A stretch of 64,000 nucleotides of DNA from RGIG7450 sp045633565 (GCA_045633565.1 JAZQYO010000030.1:62001-126000), one strand, 5' to 3'. Counted from the first letter of the stretch, positions 32,055-41,237 are shown. Numbers and translations are program-made. The notes: generated from the letters alone by a model not told the origin.

Positions 32055-32453
32055 ATGGCTAACAAAACACAGTATTACGGCACAGGCAGAAGAAAATCTT
32101 CTGTTGCACGTGTTAGACTTGTTTCCGGTAAAGGAAAAATTGTTATAAACAACAAATCTATCGACGAATACTTTGGTCTTGAAACACTTAAAGTTATCGT
32201 TAAACAGCCTCTTACAGCTACAGAAACTCTCGGTAAATTCGACGTTATCTGTAACGTACAGGGTGGCGGTTTTACAGGTCAGGCAGGCGCAATCCGTCAC
32301 GGCGTTGCAAGAGCACTTTTAAAAGTTGACGAAGAAGCTTACAGAAGCACACTCAAAGCTGCAGGTTACTTAACACGTGACCCCAGAATGAAAGAAAGAA
32401 AGAAATACGGTCTCAAAGGCGCAAGAAGAGCACCGCAGTTCTCAAAACGTTAA
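32055..32453 (+). CDS. rpsI: 30S ribosomal protein S9
   Basis: A 132-residue ribosomal protein whose basic tail reaches the P-site tRNA. ATG 32055 is preferred over ATG 32049, which would sit only 2 bases from AAGGAGG. N-terminal YYGTGRRKSSVARVRL and C-terminal DPRMKERKKYGLKGARRAPQFSKR are diagnostic. Ends the two-gene operon before a terminator. Confidence 0.97.
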   Translation: MANKTQYYGTGRRKSSVARVRLVSGKGKIVINNKSIDEYFGLETLKVIVKQPLTATETLGKFDVICNVQGGGFTGQAGAIRHGVARALLKVDEEAYRSTLKAAGYLTRDPRMKERKKYGLKGARRAPQFSKR

Positions 32454-32470
32454 TCAGCCTTACGGCATAC

Positions 32471-32503
32471 AAAATCCCACAGCTATTGCTGTGGGATTTT
32501 TTT
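32471..32503 (+). terminator. Terminator of rplM-rpsI
   Basis: AAAATCCCACAGC/GCTGTGGGATTTT around TATT, followed by further T residues. Confidence 0.9.
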
Positions 32504-32510
32504 CATAATA

Positions 32511-32536
32511 AAAAACCACCCGACAGGGTGGTTTTT
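32511..32536 (-). terminator. Terminator of tRNA-Thr (bidirectional)
   Basis: AAAAACCACCC/GGGTGGTTTTT around GACA. The A run on the plus strand gives the T tail for minus-strand transcripts from tRNA-Thr; it would also work on the other strand. Confidence 0.75.
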
Positions 32537-32612
32537 TGGAGCTGGTGGCGTGACTCGAACACGTGACCTGCGCATTACGAATGCGCTGCACTACCAACTG
32601 TGCTACACCAGC
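32537..32612 (-). tRNA. tRNA-Thr (anticodon CGT)
   Basis: A 76-base cloverleaf on the minus strand. Acceptor GCTGGTG/CACCAGC, anticodon stem GCGCA/TGCGC around TTCGTAA, T-arm GTGTTCGAGTCAC, encoded CCA. It has its own promoter. Confidence 0.93.
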
Positions 32613-32628
32613 AAAAGATTACCTTTTT

Positions 32629-32656
32629 ATTATACTATAATTTTTAAAATTGTCAA
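32629..32656 (-). promoter_or_regulatory. Promoter of tRNA-Thr
   Basis: Perfect TTGACA and TATAAT on the minus strand with a 16-bp spacer. The -35 box directly follows the hairpin that ends nrdG. Confidence 0.8.
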
Positions 32657-32683
32657 GAGGAGAGCCTAAAGTTGGCTCTCCTC
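32657..32683 (-). terminator. Hairpin at the end of nrdG
   Basis: GAGGAGAGCC/GGCTCTCCTC 10-bp stem with a 7-base loop. The 5' arm encodes the last nrdG codons and the stop lies at the loop edge. It is followed by TTGACAATTTT, so the T tail is weak and merges with the tRNA-Thr -35 box. Confidence 0.5.
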
Positions 32684-33199
32684 TGCAGGTGTTGCTTTAT
32701 TATTTTCAAGAGATTTTTTTACATCCAAAATCCGCTGATTTGATGAGCCACGGAATTTCAGTGAAATATCCTTTTTGTCAAGAATGAACTCACCGTCAAC
32801 AAGTATGTCTGTTAAAGCGAGAATGTCTTTGGTAATATCTGTGAAAGCGGGGGAGGGGACCAGTCCCGAAAGTTCTTCAAAGGTATAACCGGAATAACAC
32901 CAAACGGTTTTGTTTGGGAGGTCAGACCGTATTTTCTTTAAAAGCGCTAAAACCTCAGACTGATTTTCTGGCTCAAAAGGCTCACCGCCAAGGATGGTAA
33001 TGCCCTCAATATAATCGGGTTTTAAGGCGCCCAGAATTTCCATTTCTGTTTCGGAAGTGAACTTATTGCCGTAGCAAAAGTTCCAGGTTTCCGGGTTAAA
33101 ACAGCCTTTGCATTTATGTCTGCAGCCGGAAACGAACAGGGACACTCTTATGCCCCTGCCGTTTGCAATGTCGTGTTTTTTTATTTCGCCGTAATTCAT
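32666..33199 (-). CDS. nrdG: Anaerobic ribonucleotide reductase activating protein
   Basis: A 177-residue radical SAM enzyme that installs the glycyl radical on NrdD. The cluster motif CxxxCxxC is in GCRHKCKGCFNPETW near residues 25-40, and GGEPFEPEN supplies the SAM-binding GGEP motif. Length matches NrdG (about 155-180). The ATG overlaps the nrdD stop by one base (TAATG), so the pair is translationally coupled. Confidence 0.95.
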   Translation of the reverse strand: MNYGEIKKHDIANGRGIRVSLFVSGCRHKCKGCFNPETWNFCYGNKFTSETEMEILGALKPDYIEGITILGGEPFEPENQSEVLALLKKIRSDLPNKTVWCYSGYTFEELSGLVPSPAFTDITKDILALTDILVDGEFILDKKDISLKFRGSSNQRILDVKKSLENNKATPAEESQL

Positions 33200-35376
33200 T
33201 ACAGATGCAGCACTCTTTCTTTGATTTCCTGTGTTCTGCCCTGGTTCCAGAACTGAGACCCGATATATCCGCAGGTGCGACGGGCAACATTCATTTTAGC
33301 TTCGTCACGGTTGCCACAGTTTGGACATTCCCACAAAAGCTTGCCGTCGGCATCATCTTTTATCAAAATTTCTCCGTCAAAACCACAAATGTGGCAGTAA
33401 TCACTCTTGGTGTTGAGTTCGGCATACATAATGTGGTCATAAATAAATTTCATGACGGATAAAACAGCCTCAAGGTTATTCTGCATGTTGGGAACTTCCA
33501 CGTATGATATTGCACCGCCGGGTGAGAGTGCTTGGAATTTGGCTTCAAGTGCAAGTTTTTCAAATGCGTCGATAGGTTCTGTAACATGGACATGGTAGCT
33601 GTTTGTAATATAGTTTTTATCGGTCACGCCTTTTACCACACCAAAGCGTTTCTGAAGGCATTTTGCAAATTTATAGGTTGTGCTTTCAAGTGGCGTTCCA
33701 TAGAGAGAATAATCTATATTTTCAGCATCTTTCCATTTTGCGGTGTATTCGTTAAGTTTCTGCATTATTGCAAGACCGAGAGCTTCGCCTTCCGGCTCTG
33801 TAAGTTTTTTGCCATTTAGGCTATAAACACATTCCCACAGACCGGCAAAACCGAGAGATAGGGTGGAATATCCACCGTGGAGATATTTGTCTATGGTTTC
33901 GCCCTTTTTAAGACGAAGTAGTGCTCCGTGTTGCCACAGGATGGGAGCAGCATCCGAAACTGTGCCGGTTAGTCTTTCGTGGCGGCACTGAAGTGCACGG
34001 TGACAAAGCTCCATGCGTTCATCAAAAATTTCCCAGAACTTATCCATACTGCCACCGGCGGACATACCGATGTCAACAAGGTTTACGGTCACAACACCCT
34101 GGTTGAATCTGCCGTAATATTTGGGGTTGCCATCTTCGTCAAGGTAGGGAGTGAGAAAACTTCGGCAACCCATACAGGTATAACAGTTGCCGTTGCCGTT
34201 TTTGTCTATCTTATGTTGGAGCATGATTTTTTCGGAAATGTAATCGGGCACAAGGCGTTTTGCTGTGCATTTTGCAGCAAGTTTTGTAAGATAGTAAAAT
34301 CTGCTGTCCTCGTGAATATTATCCTCTTCAAGCACGTAAATCAGCTTGGGAAAAGCAGGCGTAATCCAGACGCCTTTTTCATTTTTCACGCCTTCATATC
34401 TCTGGTTTAATGTTTCTTCGATTATGATTGCAAGGTCAGCTTTTTCACGCTCGTTTTTTGCCTCGCCAAGATACATAAACACAGTTACAAAAGGAGCCTG
34501 ACCATTGGTTGTCATAAGAGTTACAACCTGATATTGAATTGTCTGAACGCCGTTTTTAATTTCATCACGCAGGCGTTTTTCGGTGAGTTTGTCTATCTGC
34601 TCATCCGAAAGATTTTCGCCAATTTCCTGCATTTCAGATATAAGCTGTTTTCTGATTTTTTTGCGGCTTATGTCAACAAAGGGAGCAAGATGGGTGAGGC
34701 TGATGCTCTGACCACCATACTGGCATGACGCAACCTGTGCAATAATCTGAGTTGCAATGTTGCAGGCGGTTGAAAAACTGTGTGGTTTTTCAATGAGAGT
34801 GCCGCTGATAACGGTGCCGTTCTGAAGCATATCCTCTAAATTTACAAGGTCACAGTTGTGCATGTGCTGAGCAAAATAATCCGCATCGTGGAAATGAATT
34901 ATGCCCTGCTCGTGAGCCTCAACAATGTCATGGGGGAGCAGAAGACGTTTTGTAATATCCTTGCTGACCTCACCCGCCATATAATCACGCTGAACACTGT
35001 TTACGGTTGGGTTTTTATTTGAATTTTCCTGTTTAACCTCTTCATTGTTACACTCAATAAGACTCAAAATCTGCTCGTCGGTTGTATTTGCTTTTCTGAT
35101 AAGAGCACGAGTGTAACGATAAGTAATATAACTTCTTGCAACGTCAAAAGCACGCTGATTCATAATCTGGTCTTCCACCATGTCCTGAATTTCTTCCACG
35201 CTTAAAGACCGGTTTATATTCTGTGCTGCACTTTCTACATCTTCGGCAATTCTTTTTATCTGAATGGGCGTCATACGGGCGCTCGGAACAACACTTTCGT
35301 TGGCTTTTGTAACAGCAACTTCAATTTTATCACGGTCAAATTCCACTTCGCTGCCACTTCTTTTGATAATTTTCAT
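33199..35376 (-). CDS. nrdD: Class III (anaerobic) ribonucleoside-triphosphate reductase
   Basis: A 725-residue glycyl-radical enzyme making deoxyribonucleotides without oxygen. ATG 35376 is preferred, with AGAGAGGTGA upstream and MKIIKRSGSEVEFDRDKIEVAV as the natural start of the ATP-cone (about 1-90) that senses ATP/dATP. The C-terminal zinc site is CHICGFDG and CPNCGNRD, and the radical Gly (about residue 703) is in RRTCGYIG. The final stretch QFWNQGRTQEIKERVLHL is typical of the family. It has a minus-strand promoter and two NrdR-like boxes upstream. Confidence 0.96.
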   Translation of the reverse strand: MKIIKRSGSEVEFDRDKIEVAVTKANESVVPSARMTPIQIKRIAEDVESAAQNINRSLSVEEIQDMVEDQIMNQRAFDVARSYITYRYTRALIRKANTTDEQILSLIECNNEEVKQENSNKNPTVNSVQRDYMAGEVSKDITKRLLLPHDIVEAHEQGIIHFHDADYFAQHMHNCDLVNLEDMLQNGTVISGTLIEKPHSFSTACNIATQIIAQVASCQYGGQSISLTHLAPFVDISRKKIRKQLISEMQEIGENLSDEQIDKLTEKRLRDEIKNGVQTIQYQVVTLMTTNGQAPFVTVFMYLGEAKNEREKADLAIIIEETLNQRYEGVKNEKGVWITPAFPKLIYVLEEDNIHEDSRFYYLTKLAAKCTAKRLVPDYISEKIMLQHKIDKNGNGNCYTCMGCRSFLTPYLDEDGNPKYYGRFNQGVVTVNLVDIGMSAGGSMDKFWEIFDERMELCHRALQCRHERLTGTVSDAAPILWQHGALLRLKKGETIDKYLHGGYSTLSLGFAGLWECVYSLNGKKLTEPEGEALGLAIMQKLNEYTAKWKDAENIDYSLYGTPLESTTYKFAKCLQKRFGVVKGVTDKNYITNSYHVHVTEPIDAFEKLALEAKFQALSPGGAISYVEVPNMQNNLEAVLSVMKFIYDHIMYAELNTKSDYCHICGFDGEILIKDDADGKLLWECPNCGNRDEAKMNVARRTCGYIGSQFWNQGRTQEIKERVLHL

Positions 35377-35423
35377 AAGGTCACCTCTCTTTTTTAATAT
35401 TATCCTATAAGGAAAGTAAATAT

Positions 35424-35452
35424 ATTCTACCATATATTTTTCGATTTGTAAA
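35424..35452 (-). promoter_or_regulatory. Promoter of nrdD-nrdG
   Basis: TTTACA and TAGAAT on the minus strand, 17-bp spacer, about 50 bases before the nrdD ATG. Confidence 0.6.
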
Positions 35453-35469
35453 TAGTTTTTTGCAAAAAA

Positions 35470-35515
35470 ACACTATATATTGTATATTAAATTTATATTA
35501 CATACTAAATGTAGT
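35470..35515 (-). promoter_or_regulatory. Candidate pair of NrdR boxes
   Basis: ACACTATATATTGTAT (35470-35485) matches the NrdR-box consensus ACACWATATATWGTGT at 15 of 16 positions as I recall it. A weaker partner ACATACTAAATGTAGT begins 30 bp further on, about three helical turns, as expected for paired boxes. Both lie just upstream of the nrdD promoter. Confidence 0.5.
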
Positions 35516-35523
35516 AAAAATGG

Positions 35524-35553
35524 ACAAAAAACAACCCGACCTGAGGTCGGGTT
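35524..35553 (-). terminator. Terminator after ftsZ
   Basis: On the minus strand AACCCGACC/GGTCGGGTT around TCA, followed by GTTTTTTGT. Confidence 0.85.
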
Positions 35554-35567
35554 ATAAAGTTTGTAAA

Positions 35568-36752
35568 TTAGTCTTTGTTACCGGAAAGCCAGGGCGGAAT
35601 TTCAAGACCTTCTTCTTCCTGCTGAGAGGGAGCTGCCGGTTTCTGATAAGTCGGGTAGTAACCGGTTGTTCTTGCCTGAGCTTTGTTATAGAAATCATTT
35701 ACTCTGTCAGTATAGCTGGGTTTTGTGTCCTGAGGAACAAAGGAAGGTTCTTCCTTTGCTGCAGGCTGCTGAGCTGAGAAGAATGGGATTGCTTTGGGAG
35801 AGGGATCATCAAAACCTGTAGCAATAACAGTGATGATAATTTCATCTTCAAGAGTTGGATCCATCGCAATACCGTAAATAAATGTAGCGGATTCGTCTAT
35901 GTAGCTCTTAACAATTTCTGCTGCCTGAGCTGCTTCAAAGAGACCAAGATCGCTACCGCCTGTAATGTTAAGCAGAACGCCTTTTGCACCGTCAATAGTT
36001 GTTTCAAGAAGAGGACTGTTGATAGCCATTTTAACAGCAATTTCAGCCTTGTCATCGCCTTTTGCACGACCAATACCCATGTGAGCAAGACCACGGTCTT
36101 TCATAACGGTTGTAACGTCAGCAAAGTCAAGGTTAATTTCACCGTCATTTGTGATAACATCAGCAATACCCTGAATACCCTGACGGAGAACATCGTCGGA
36201 CATTAAAAATGCATCTTTGATGGTTGTCTTTTTATCTGCAATCATGAGCAGTCTGTCGTTGGGGATTATAACAAGAGTATCAACATTATCTTTGAGAGCT
36301 GCAATACCTTCTTCAGCCTGGCTTGTTCTTACTTTACCTTCAAAACCGAAAGGTTTTGTAACAACACCGATGGTTAAAATGCCCATGCTTTTTGCAAGTT
36401 CAGCAATAACAGGAGCTGCACCTGTACCTGTACCGCCACCCATACCGGCAGTAACAAATACCATATCTGCGCCTTGTAATGCTGCCTGAATTTCTTCTTT
36501 GCTTTCTTCGGCACTTTTTTTACCAATTTCGGGGTTCGCACCTGCGCCCAGACCTTTGGTGAGTTTTTCGCCTATCTGAATTCTAGTGTTTGCATTTGAA
36601 CGTGCAAGGATAGGCTTGTCTGTATTTACCACGATAAAATCTATGCCTTTAACACCGCGTTCAAGCATACGATTGACAGCGTTATTACCGCCACCGCCAA
36701 CGCCTACTACTTTTATGACAGCCGCGTTGTCATTTGATACAAATTCTGACAT
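35568..36752 (-). CDS. ftsZ: Cell division protein FtsZ
   Basis: A 394-residue tubulin-like GTPase that forms the Z-ring. ATG 36752 has AAGGAGGATAATATT upstream. The GTP-binding loop GGGTGTG is at residues 105-111, the N-terminal VVGVGGGGNNAVNRM is typical, and the T7 loop NLDFADVTTVM carries catalytic residues. After the core (to about 320) comes a variable linker and the conserved C-terminal tip LEIPPWLSGNKD, which binds FtsA/SepF. ftsA is not adjacent. It has its own promoter within the dcw cluster. Confidence 0.97.
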   Translation of the reverse strand: MSEFVSNDNAAVIKVVGVGGGGNNAVNRMLERGVKGIDFIVVNTDKPILARSNANTRIQIGEKLTKGLGAGANPEIGKKSAEESKEEIQAALQGADMVFVTAGMGGGTGTGAAPVIAELAKSMGILTIGVVTKPFGFEGKVRTSQAEEGIAALKDNVDTLVIIPNDRLLMIADKKTTIKDAFLMSDDVLRQGIQGIADVITNDGEINLDFADVTTVMKDRGLAHMGIGRAKGDDKAEIAVKMAINSPLLETTIDGAKGVLLNITGGSDLGLFEAAQAAEIVKSYIDESATFIYGIAMDPTLEDEIIITVIATGFDDPSPKAIPFFSAQQPAAKEEPSFVPQDTKPSYTDRVNDFYNKAQARTTGYYPTYQKPAAPSQQEEEGLEIPPWLSGNKD

Positions 36753-36793
36753 AATATTATCCTCCTTAGTTATATCTGCATACATATAAATAT

Positions 36794-36822
36794 ATTATAC
36801 ACTATATTTTTAAAAAAAACAA
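36794..36822 (-). promoter_or_regulatory. Internal promoter for ftsZ
   Basis: TTGTTT and TATAAT on the minus strand, 17-bp spacer, beginning 10 bases after the preceding stop. Confidence 0.65.
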
Positions 36823-36831
36823 GAGCTTTTT

Positions 36832-37200
36832 TTATTTTTCTTCTTCGGTCTCTACTTTTTGCTGATGTACCTTTCTTTGGGTAAGTAAAAGTCTGCGTAT
36901 TGCGGCACTGTTTGAGAAAATTCTTGTACCAAAGACAATTATTGTTGCAAGACTTAAGTCAACACCCAAAAGATTTCCTATCCAGGTGAGTAGTGCGGCA
37001 AAAGCGGCATTTATAAAAAATCCTGAAAAGAATATGCTGCTGTTAAAGGTTTTTTGCAGATGAGAAAGCCATGCTCCTATTACAGAATCAAGCGCTGCAA
37101 GAATTGCAATAGCAAAATACTGTGAATAGGCGGGTGGTATCTGAAGGCCGGAAATAAGCCCCAGAAATATTCCCAAAAGCAGTCCAAGTACTGCCCACAT
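36832..37200 (-). CDS. Small basic protein of the DUF1290 family (Sbp)
   Basis: A 122-residue membrane protein with about three hydrophobic segments: AVLGLLLGIFLGLISGL, a central FFSGFFINAAFAALLTWIG and LATIIVFGTRIFSNSAAIRRLLL. It matches the small basic protein family that sits between divIB and ftsZ in many Bacillota. Its function is not established. The C-terminal tail is charged (Lys/Glu). 27 bp after the DUF881 gene. Confidence 0.85.
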   Translation of the reverse strand: MWAVLGLLLGIFLGLISGLQIPPAYSQYFAIAILAALDSVIGAWLSHLQKTFNSSIFFSGFFINAAFAALLTWIGNLLGVDLSLATIIVFGTRIFSNSAAIRRLLLTQRKVHQQKVETEEEK

Positions 37201-37227
37201 GACGCAAACCTTCTTTCTTTTTAAAAA

Positions 37228-37956
37228 TTAGTTTTCTTTCTTTTTTGCAGTGGTAACATATTTAAATGTTACCGAGCCGGAATATGCTTTCATATCAATC
37301 CGGTCTGATTTTTGTATAGAAACTCCGATGTTCCACTGTTTAAGCTCACTTAGGATTCCGCCGGTCATATTAATGGCGCTTTCAAGAGTAGCACTGTCGC
37401 CAATTGCTTTTATTACAAAGGGGGCACCAACTCGTGCACTGTTAATAATTGCAACAGGGCCAACACACCGTATTGCGGTGGTTGACACAACACGTTCGTC
37501 ATTTATGGATATGGCCTCAGCACCGGCAGCCAAAAGTTCGTTTACGAGTGACCGCATATCGCTGTCGTGAATTATGAAATACTCAGGGGGTGCTGTAGGG
37601 TCGGGGTTTTTGGCATCACTTAAAGTAACAATAACTCCCGGACCGTAAACATCCGTAAGTCCGGCAAGATTTTCTGCACGCAAAAGGTCAGCCTCCATAC
37701 CCTCGTATGCACTACCTGTCTGTTCAATAGATTCACGGTAATTATTAATTGTGCTCTGCATCTGATTTATTTGATCCTGCAGGGAAGCATTTTTCTGCTG
37801 CTCGGAAAGGTACATTTTCTGAAGCTCTTCATACCTGGCAGAGGGAGAGGTGTTGTTGAGCTGAACGCTTTTAAACTGTACACTGACAGCAAATCCCAAA
37901 AGTGCGCAAACAAGCAGCAGGGAAAGTTTAGATGCAATTTTTTGTTTGTCAATCAC
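37228..37956 (-). CDS. DUF881 family protein (YlxW/YlxX-like)
   Basis: A 242-residue protein with an N-terminal membrane anchor (LSLLLVCALLGFAVSVQF), a coiled-coil (about 35-90, with LQDQINQMQSTINNYRESIEQ), and the DUF881 domain beginning at LAGLTDVYGPGVIVTLSDA. Located between divIB and sbp as in Bacillus. The start is GTG 37956; its ribosome binding site AAGGAG is unusually distant (about 15 bases). Function is unknown, probably at the division septum. Confidence 0.85.
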   Translation of the reverse strand: MIDKQKIASKLSLLLVCALLGFAVSVQFKSVQLNNTSPSARYEELQKMYLSEQQKNASLQDQINQMQSTINNYRESIEQTGSAYEGMEADLLRAENLAGLTDVYGPGVIVTLSDAKNPDPTAPPEYFIIHDSDMRSLVNELLAAGAEAISINDERVVSTTAIRCVGPVAIINSARVGAPFVIKAIGDSATLESAINMTGGILSELKQWNIGVSIQKSDRIDMKAYSGSVTFKYVTTAKKKEN

Positions 37957-37980
37957 GTCTTTTGTTCAACTCCTTAAAAT

Positions 37981-38817
37981 TTATTCATCTGAGGTTTGTT
38001 CAGCCGAAGGCTCGTCCGTTGTTTGAACGGGATTTTCTTCTTGCTCTGTTGTTTCCTCACTACCGGGGAGAGTGGCGCTGTATACTATTCTGTCGGGAGT
38101 GGTGACATCAAAATACCCCTCTTTGATATTTCCCGCATTTCGCAGGCTTTCTGCAAATGCAGCTACCTTGTAGTCAATCTCATCATCATTGCCGAAACGG
38201 ACAAGTATACCGTTTTCAAGCTCTACCCAGACATCGTCACCATTAAGAGTGAGTGATGTATACGGAATCACAAGCGCCTGCCCGTTAAGCTGAGCTATAT
38301 ACTTTAATATTACATCAAATTGGGTGGTTTCGTCAATAGAAATTTTTTCACCAACCTCACTTTTTTTTGAGGTTAGCCCGTAAACAATGGGTGAAACTTT
38401 AGGCTGTTCGGAAATTTCCATAACTTTACCCGTTTCATCAATGGCTGCAAAACCATTGGAAAGGGCAATAAGTGCGCAAACCTTGCCTTCTTCAACGGTG
38501 ATTTTTATTCTGTTTGGAAAAACTCTTTTTATTTCAGCACTTTTAATATAAGCAAGTTTTTCAATGCCGGATGCGGCCTTTTTCTTGTTTATTTTAAGTA
38601 CATGCTGACCCTCAGTAATTCCTGAGGCAGTTATAACAGATTGGGCGGAGGTTGCAGTGGCACCCTCCACCTCAATATTTTTCACATTAAAAAATGGTGT
38701 GCAGAAAATAAATGCATATATAGCGCCGATAATAATTATAAACTTCAGAGTTTTTATTATACGTTTTCTGCGCTTTATCTGACGGTTTTTCTTGCGTCTC
38801 TGAGCAGGGGTTGTCAT
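37981..38817 (-). CDS. Cell division protein FtsQ/DivIB
   Basis: A 278-residue bitopic protein of the divisome. ATG 38817 is chosen because AAAGGAAG is then 8 bases upstream; ATG 38823 would be too close. A very basic cytoplasmic tail (RRKKNRQIKRRKR) precedes one membrane helix (about 28-48), then the POTRA domain (FNVKNIEVEGA...GQHVLKINKKKA) and the FtsQ domain. The end is Glu/Thr-rich and probably disordered. It stabilises FtsL and FtsB-like partners; ftsL is at the start of this cluster. Confidence 0.9.
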   Translation of the reverse strand: MTTPAQRRKKNRQIKRRKRIIKTLKFIIIIGAIYAFIFCTPFFNVKNIEVEGATATSAQSVITASGITEGQHVLKINKKKAASGIEKLAYIKSAEIKRVFPNRIKITVEEGKVCALIALSNGFAAIDETGKVMEISEQPKVSPIVYGLTSKKSEVGEKISIDETTQFDVILKYIAQLNGQALVIPYTSLTLNGDDVWVELENGILVRFGNDDEIDYKVAAFAESLRNAGNIKEGYFDVTTPDRIVYSATLPGSEETTEQEENPVQTTDEPSAEQTSDE

Positions 38818-38832
38818 ATGCATCACTTCCTT

Positions 38833-40083
38833 TTATATTTTTCCTATGTTGCCTCCGATGGAGGATATTATTTTATCAAAATTTTCATAGCCTCGTTCTA
38901 TATAGCAGATATTATCTATTTCGGTTTTGCCTTCAGTAGCTAAAGCCGCTATAACGAGTGCTGCACCACCTCTGAGGTCGGGCGCGCTGACGTTTGCAGA
39001 ATGGAGTTTATCTATGCCGCGGATTACGGCAACACGGTCCTGTATGGTTATATCTGCGCCCATTTTTTTAAGTTCTCCTGCGGTATTGAAACGGTTTTCA
39101 AAAATGGTTTCGTTTATAATTGAAGTTCCTTTCATGGTTGTAAGAGCAGCCATAAGCTGTGACTGAGCATCAGTAGGGAACCCCGGGTAAGGCATTGTCT
39201 GAACACTGTCGGGGGATTTCAGTCTGCCCCGGCAATGTATGTGCAGTCTTTCAGGTTCGCAACGGATTTGAGCACCGCATTCCCGAAGGAGCGAAGTTAT
39301 GCTGCTCACATGATTTGGAACTATGTTTTCAAGAGTAAATTCGCTACCCGTCAGTGCTGCAAGAAACATCATTGTTGCCCCAACTATACGGTCAGGCATA
39401 ATGGTTTTTTCAGCAGGGGAGAGATAAGGCACTCCCTCAATTTCTATGACACTTGAACCGGCGCCACTAACTTTTGCACCCATAAGGTTTAAAAAGTGTT
39501 GCAAATCAACAACTTCAGGTTCACGGGCACAGTTGGTGATAACGGTTCTGCCTTTTTGTCTGCATGCAAGAAGCATAAGATTTTCGGTAGCGCCCACTGA
39601 GGGGAATCCAAGGTGGATGTGTCCGGCTTTAAATTTATCAAGCCGGCATTTTATAAATCCGTCTTCTTCTGTAATTTCAACACCAAGCTGACGGAAAGAT
39701 TTAAGATGAATATCTATCGGTCTGAGTCCAAGTTCACAACCGCCCGGATAGCTGCATTCAGTTACTCCAAGCCGGGCGAGAACTGCACCTGTGAAAATAA
39801 CTGAGGAACGCATTTTCCGGGTTAGCTCTTCGGGGATAACAAATGTTGAAAGGTGAGAGGAATCAACAAAAACGGTATGTCCTTTGCGCTCTGCGCTGCA
39901 CCCAAGATGCCGCAGTATTTCAAGCGTAATTTTTACATCATAAATGTCAGGACAGTTGTGAATAACAGTCTTGCCCTCGGCAATTATTGATGCGGCAAGA
40001 ATAGGGAGAACTGCGTTTTTGGCACCCTGAACCAAAATAGTGCCGCCAAGCGGATTTCCTCCCTGGATTATGTATTTGCACAT
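38833..40083 (-). CDS. murA: UDP-N-acetylglucosamine 1-carboxyvinyltransferase
   Basis: A 416-residue enzyme for the first committed step of peptidoglycan synthesis, transferring enolpyruvate to UDP-GlcNAc. The active-site Cys is in YPGGCELGLRPIDIHL, so fosfomycin sensitivity is expected. The N-terminal NPLGGTILVQGAKNAVLPILAA and C-terminal ALVIAALATEGKTEI are typical. The length matches the family. Its place between murG and ftsQ is seen in several Clostridia. The ribosome binding site GGAGGCGAG lies about 11 bases from the ATG. Confidence 0.95.
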   Translation of the reverse strand: MCKYIIQGGNPLGGTILVQGAKNAVLPILAASIIAEGKTVIHNCPDIYDVKITLEILRHLGCSAERKGHTVFVDSSHLSTFVIPEELTRKMRSSVIFTGAVLARLGVTECSYPGGCELGLRPIDIHLKSFRQLGVEITEEDGFIKCRLDKFKAGHIHLGFPSVGATENLMLLACRQKGRTVITNCAREPEVVDLQHFLNLMGAKVSGAGSSVIEIEGVPYLSPAEKTIMPDRIVGATMMFLAALTGSEFTLENIVPNHVSSITSLLRECGAQIRCEPERLHIHCRGRLKSPDSVQTMPYPGFPTDAQSQLMAALTTMKGTSIINETIFENRFNTAGELKKMGADITIQDRVAVIRGIDKLHSANVSAPDLRGGAALVIAALATEGKTEIDNICYIERGYENFDKIISSIGGNIGKI

Positions 40084-40148
40084 AGTGTTAAAACTCGCCT
40101 CCGCAATAAAATAAAAGGTTTACTACATTCTATGCGGAGGGGGTTTTT

Positions 40149-41237
40149 TTAGTGACGGGTAAGAACTAAGACTTCTTCGTATATGTCTTTGGAAGCTGAT
40201 GGTTTGGCCATTTTAAGTGCATTTGCACGTATAAGGTCTGCTTTTTTGCTGTCGGAGAAAAGTTGGGAAACCGTATCAAATAAAAGCCCTGCATTAAGCT
40301 CATTCTCACCAAGCATCACTGATGCGCCTGCTGCCTCAAGTGCAGCAGCGTTATGCTCCTGATGATTGTTTGTTACATAGGGAGAGGGAATAAGCACCGA
40401 GCACTTGCCCATAGCACAAATTTCGCTGATGGCAATTGCACCTGCACGGCTGACAACAATGTCCGAAGCCGCCATAACGGTATCCATATTATAAATATAG
40501 GGAGTTACTGTGATGTTATCGCCAATTTCAGCACCCTCAAGCTCTTTCATTATATCTTCATAATATCTTTTTCCCGTTCCCCATATTATCCCAAAGTCGG
40601 GTTTTTTGGTCTTTATAAGTTCAAGCATGGTGTCGTTGATTTTTTTTGCACCGAGACTTCCTCCAAACACCAAAAGGGTTGGCCGTGAAATTTTAAGCTC
40701 GTCCCGAGCGAGAGCAGGGCTCACACTTAAAATTCCTTCACGGACGGGATTGCCGGTAAGAACTGCCTTTTTTTTGCCGGGAAGATATTTTATGCTTTCT
40801 TCAAAGCTGACGCAAATACGGTCCACCACACGGCTTAATATTTTGGTGGTCATACCGGGAAAAACGTTTTGTTCATGTATAAGAGTCGGAATTTTCATCA
40901 TTGCAGCGGAAAAAACCGCAGGACCACTGACATATCCGCCACAGCCGATAACTATGTCGGGAGCAAAATCTTTTATTATTCTGCGTGTGTCGGAAAGTCC
41001 TTTTGCTGCAAGGAAAACAGTTTTTAAATTTGAAGGACTGAGGCTGCGTTTAAATCCCGCAACCTTAATGCAGGAAATATTAAAACCTTCTTTTGCTACA
41101 AGGTCAGTTTCCATGCCGCCTTCTTTGCCAATAAAAAGCACCTGGCCGCCATGGGCGGTAATCTGCTTTGCAATAGCTATTGCAGGATTTATATGACCGG
41201 CAGTACCACCGGCGGTAACGATTGCTTTAAATGACAT
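40149..41237 (-). CDS. murG: UDP-N-acetylglucosamine transferase MurG (lipid II synthesis)
   Basis: A 362-residue GT28 glycosyltransferase that converts lipid I to lipid II at the inner membrane face. N-terminal GGTAGHINPAIAIAKQI, IGCGGYVSGPAVFSA and the C-terminal donor-binding VSRAGAIAISEICAMGKCSVLIP with YVTNNHQEHNA are diagnostic. ATG has GAAAGGACT upstream. It follows ftsW by 20 bp. Confidence 0.96.
   Translation of the reverse strand: MSFKAIVTAGGTAGHINPAIAIAKQITAHGGQVLFIGKEGGMETDLVAKEGFNISCIKVAGFKRSLSPSNLKTVFLAAKGLSDTRRIIKDFAPDIVIGCGGYVSGPAVFSAAMMKIPTLIHEQNVFPGMTTKILSRVVDRICVSFEESIKYLPGKKKAVLTGNPVREGILSVSPALARDELKISRPTLLVFGGSLGAKKINDTMLELIKTKKPDFGIIWGTGKRYYEDIMKELEGAEIGDNITVTPYIYNMDTVMAASDIVVSRAGAIAISEICAMGKCSVLIPSPYVTNNHQEHNAAALEAAGASVMLGENELNAGLLFDTVSQLFSDSKKADLIRANALKMAKPSASKDIYEEVLVLTRH

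Noticed and set aside
40606..41196. 196-residue plus-strand frame opposite murG
   Set aside because: Antisense shadow of a gene with all its family motifs; no ribosome binding site.
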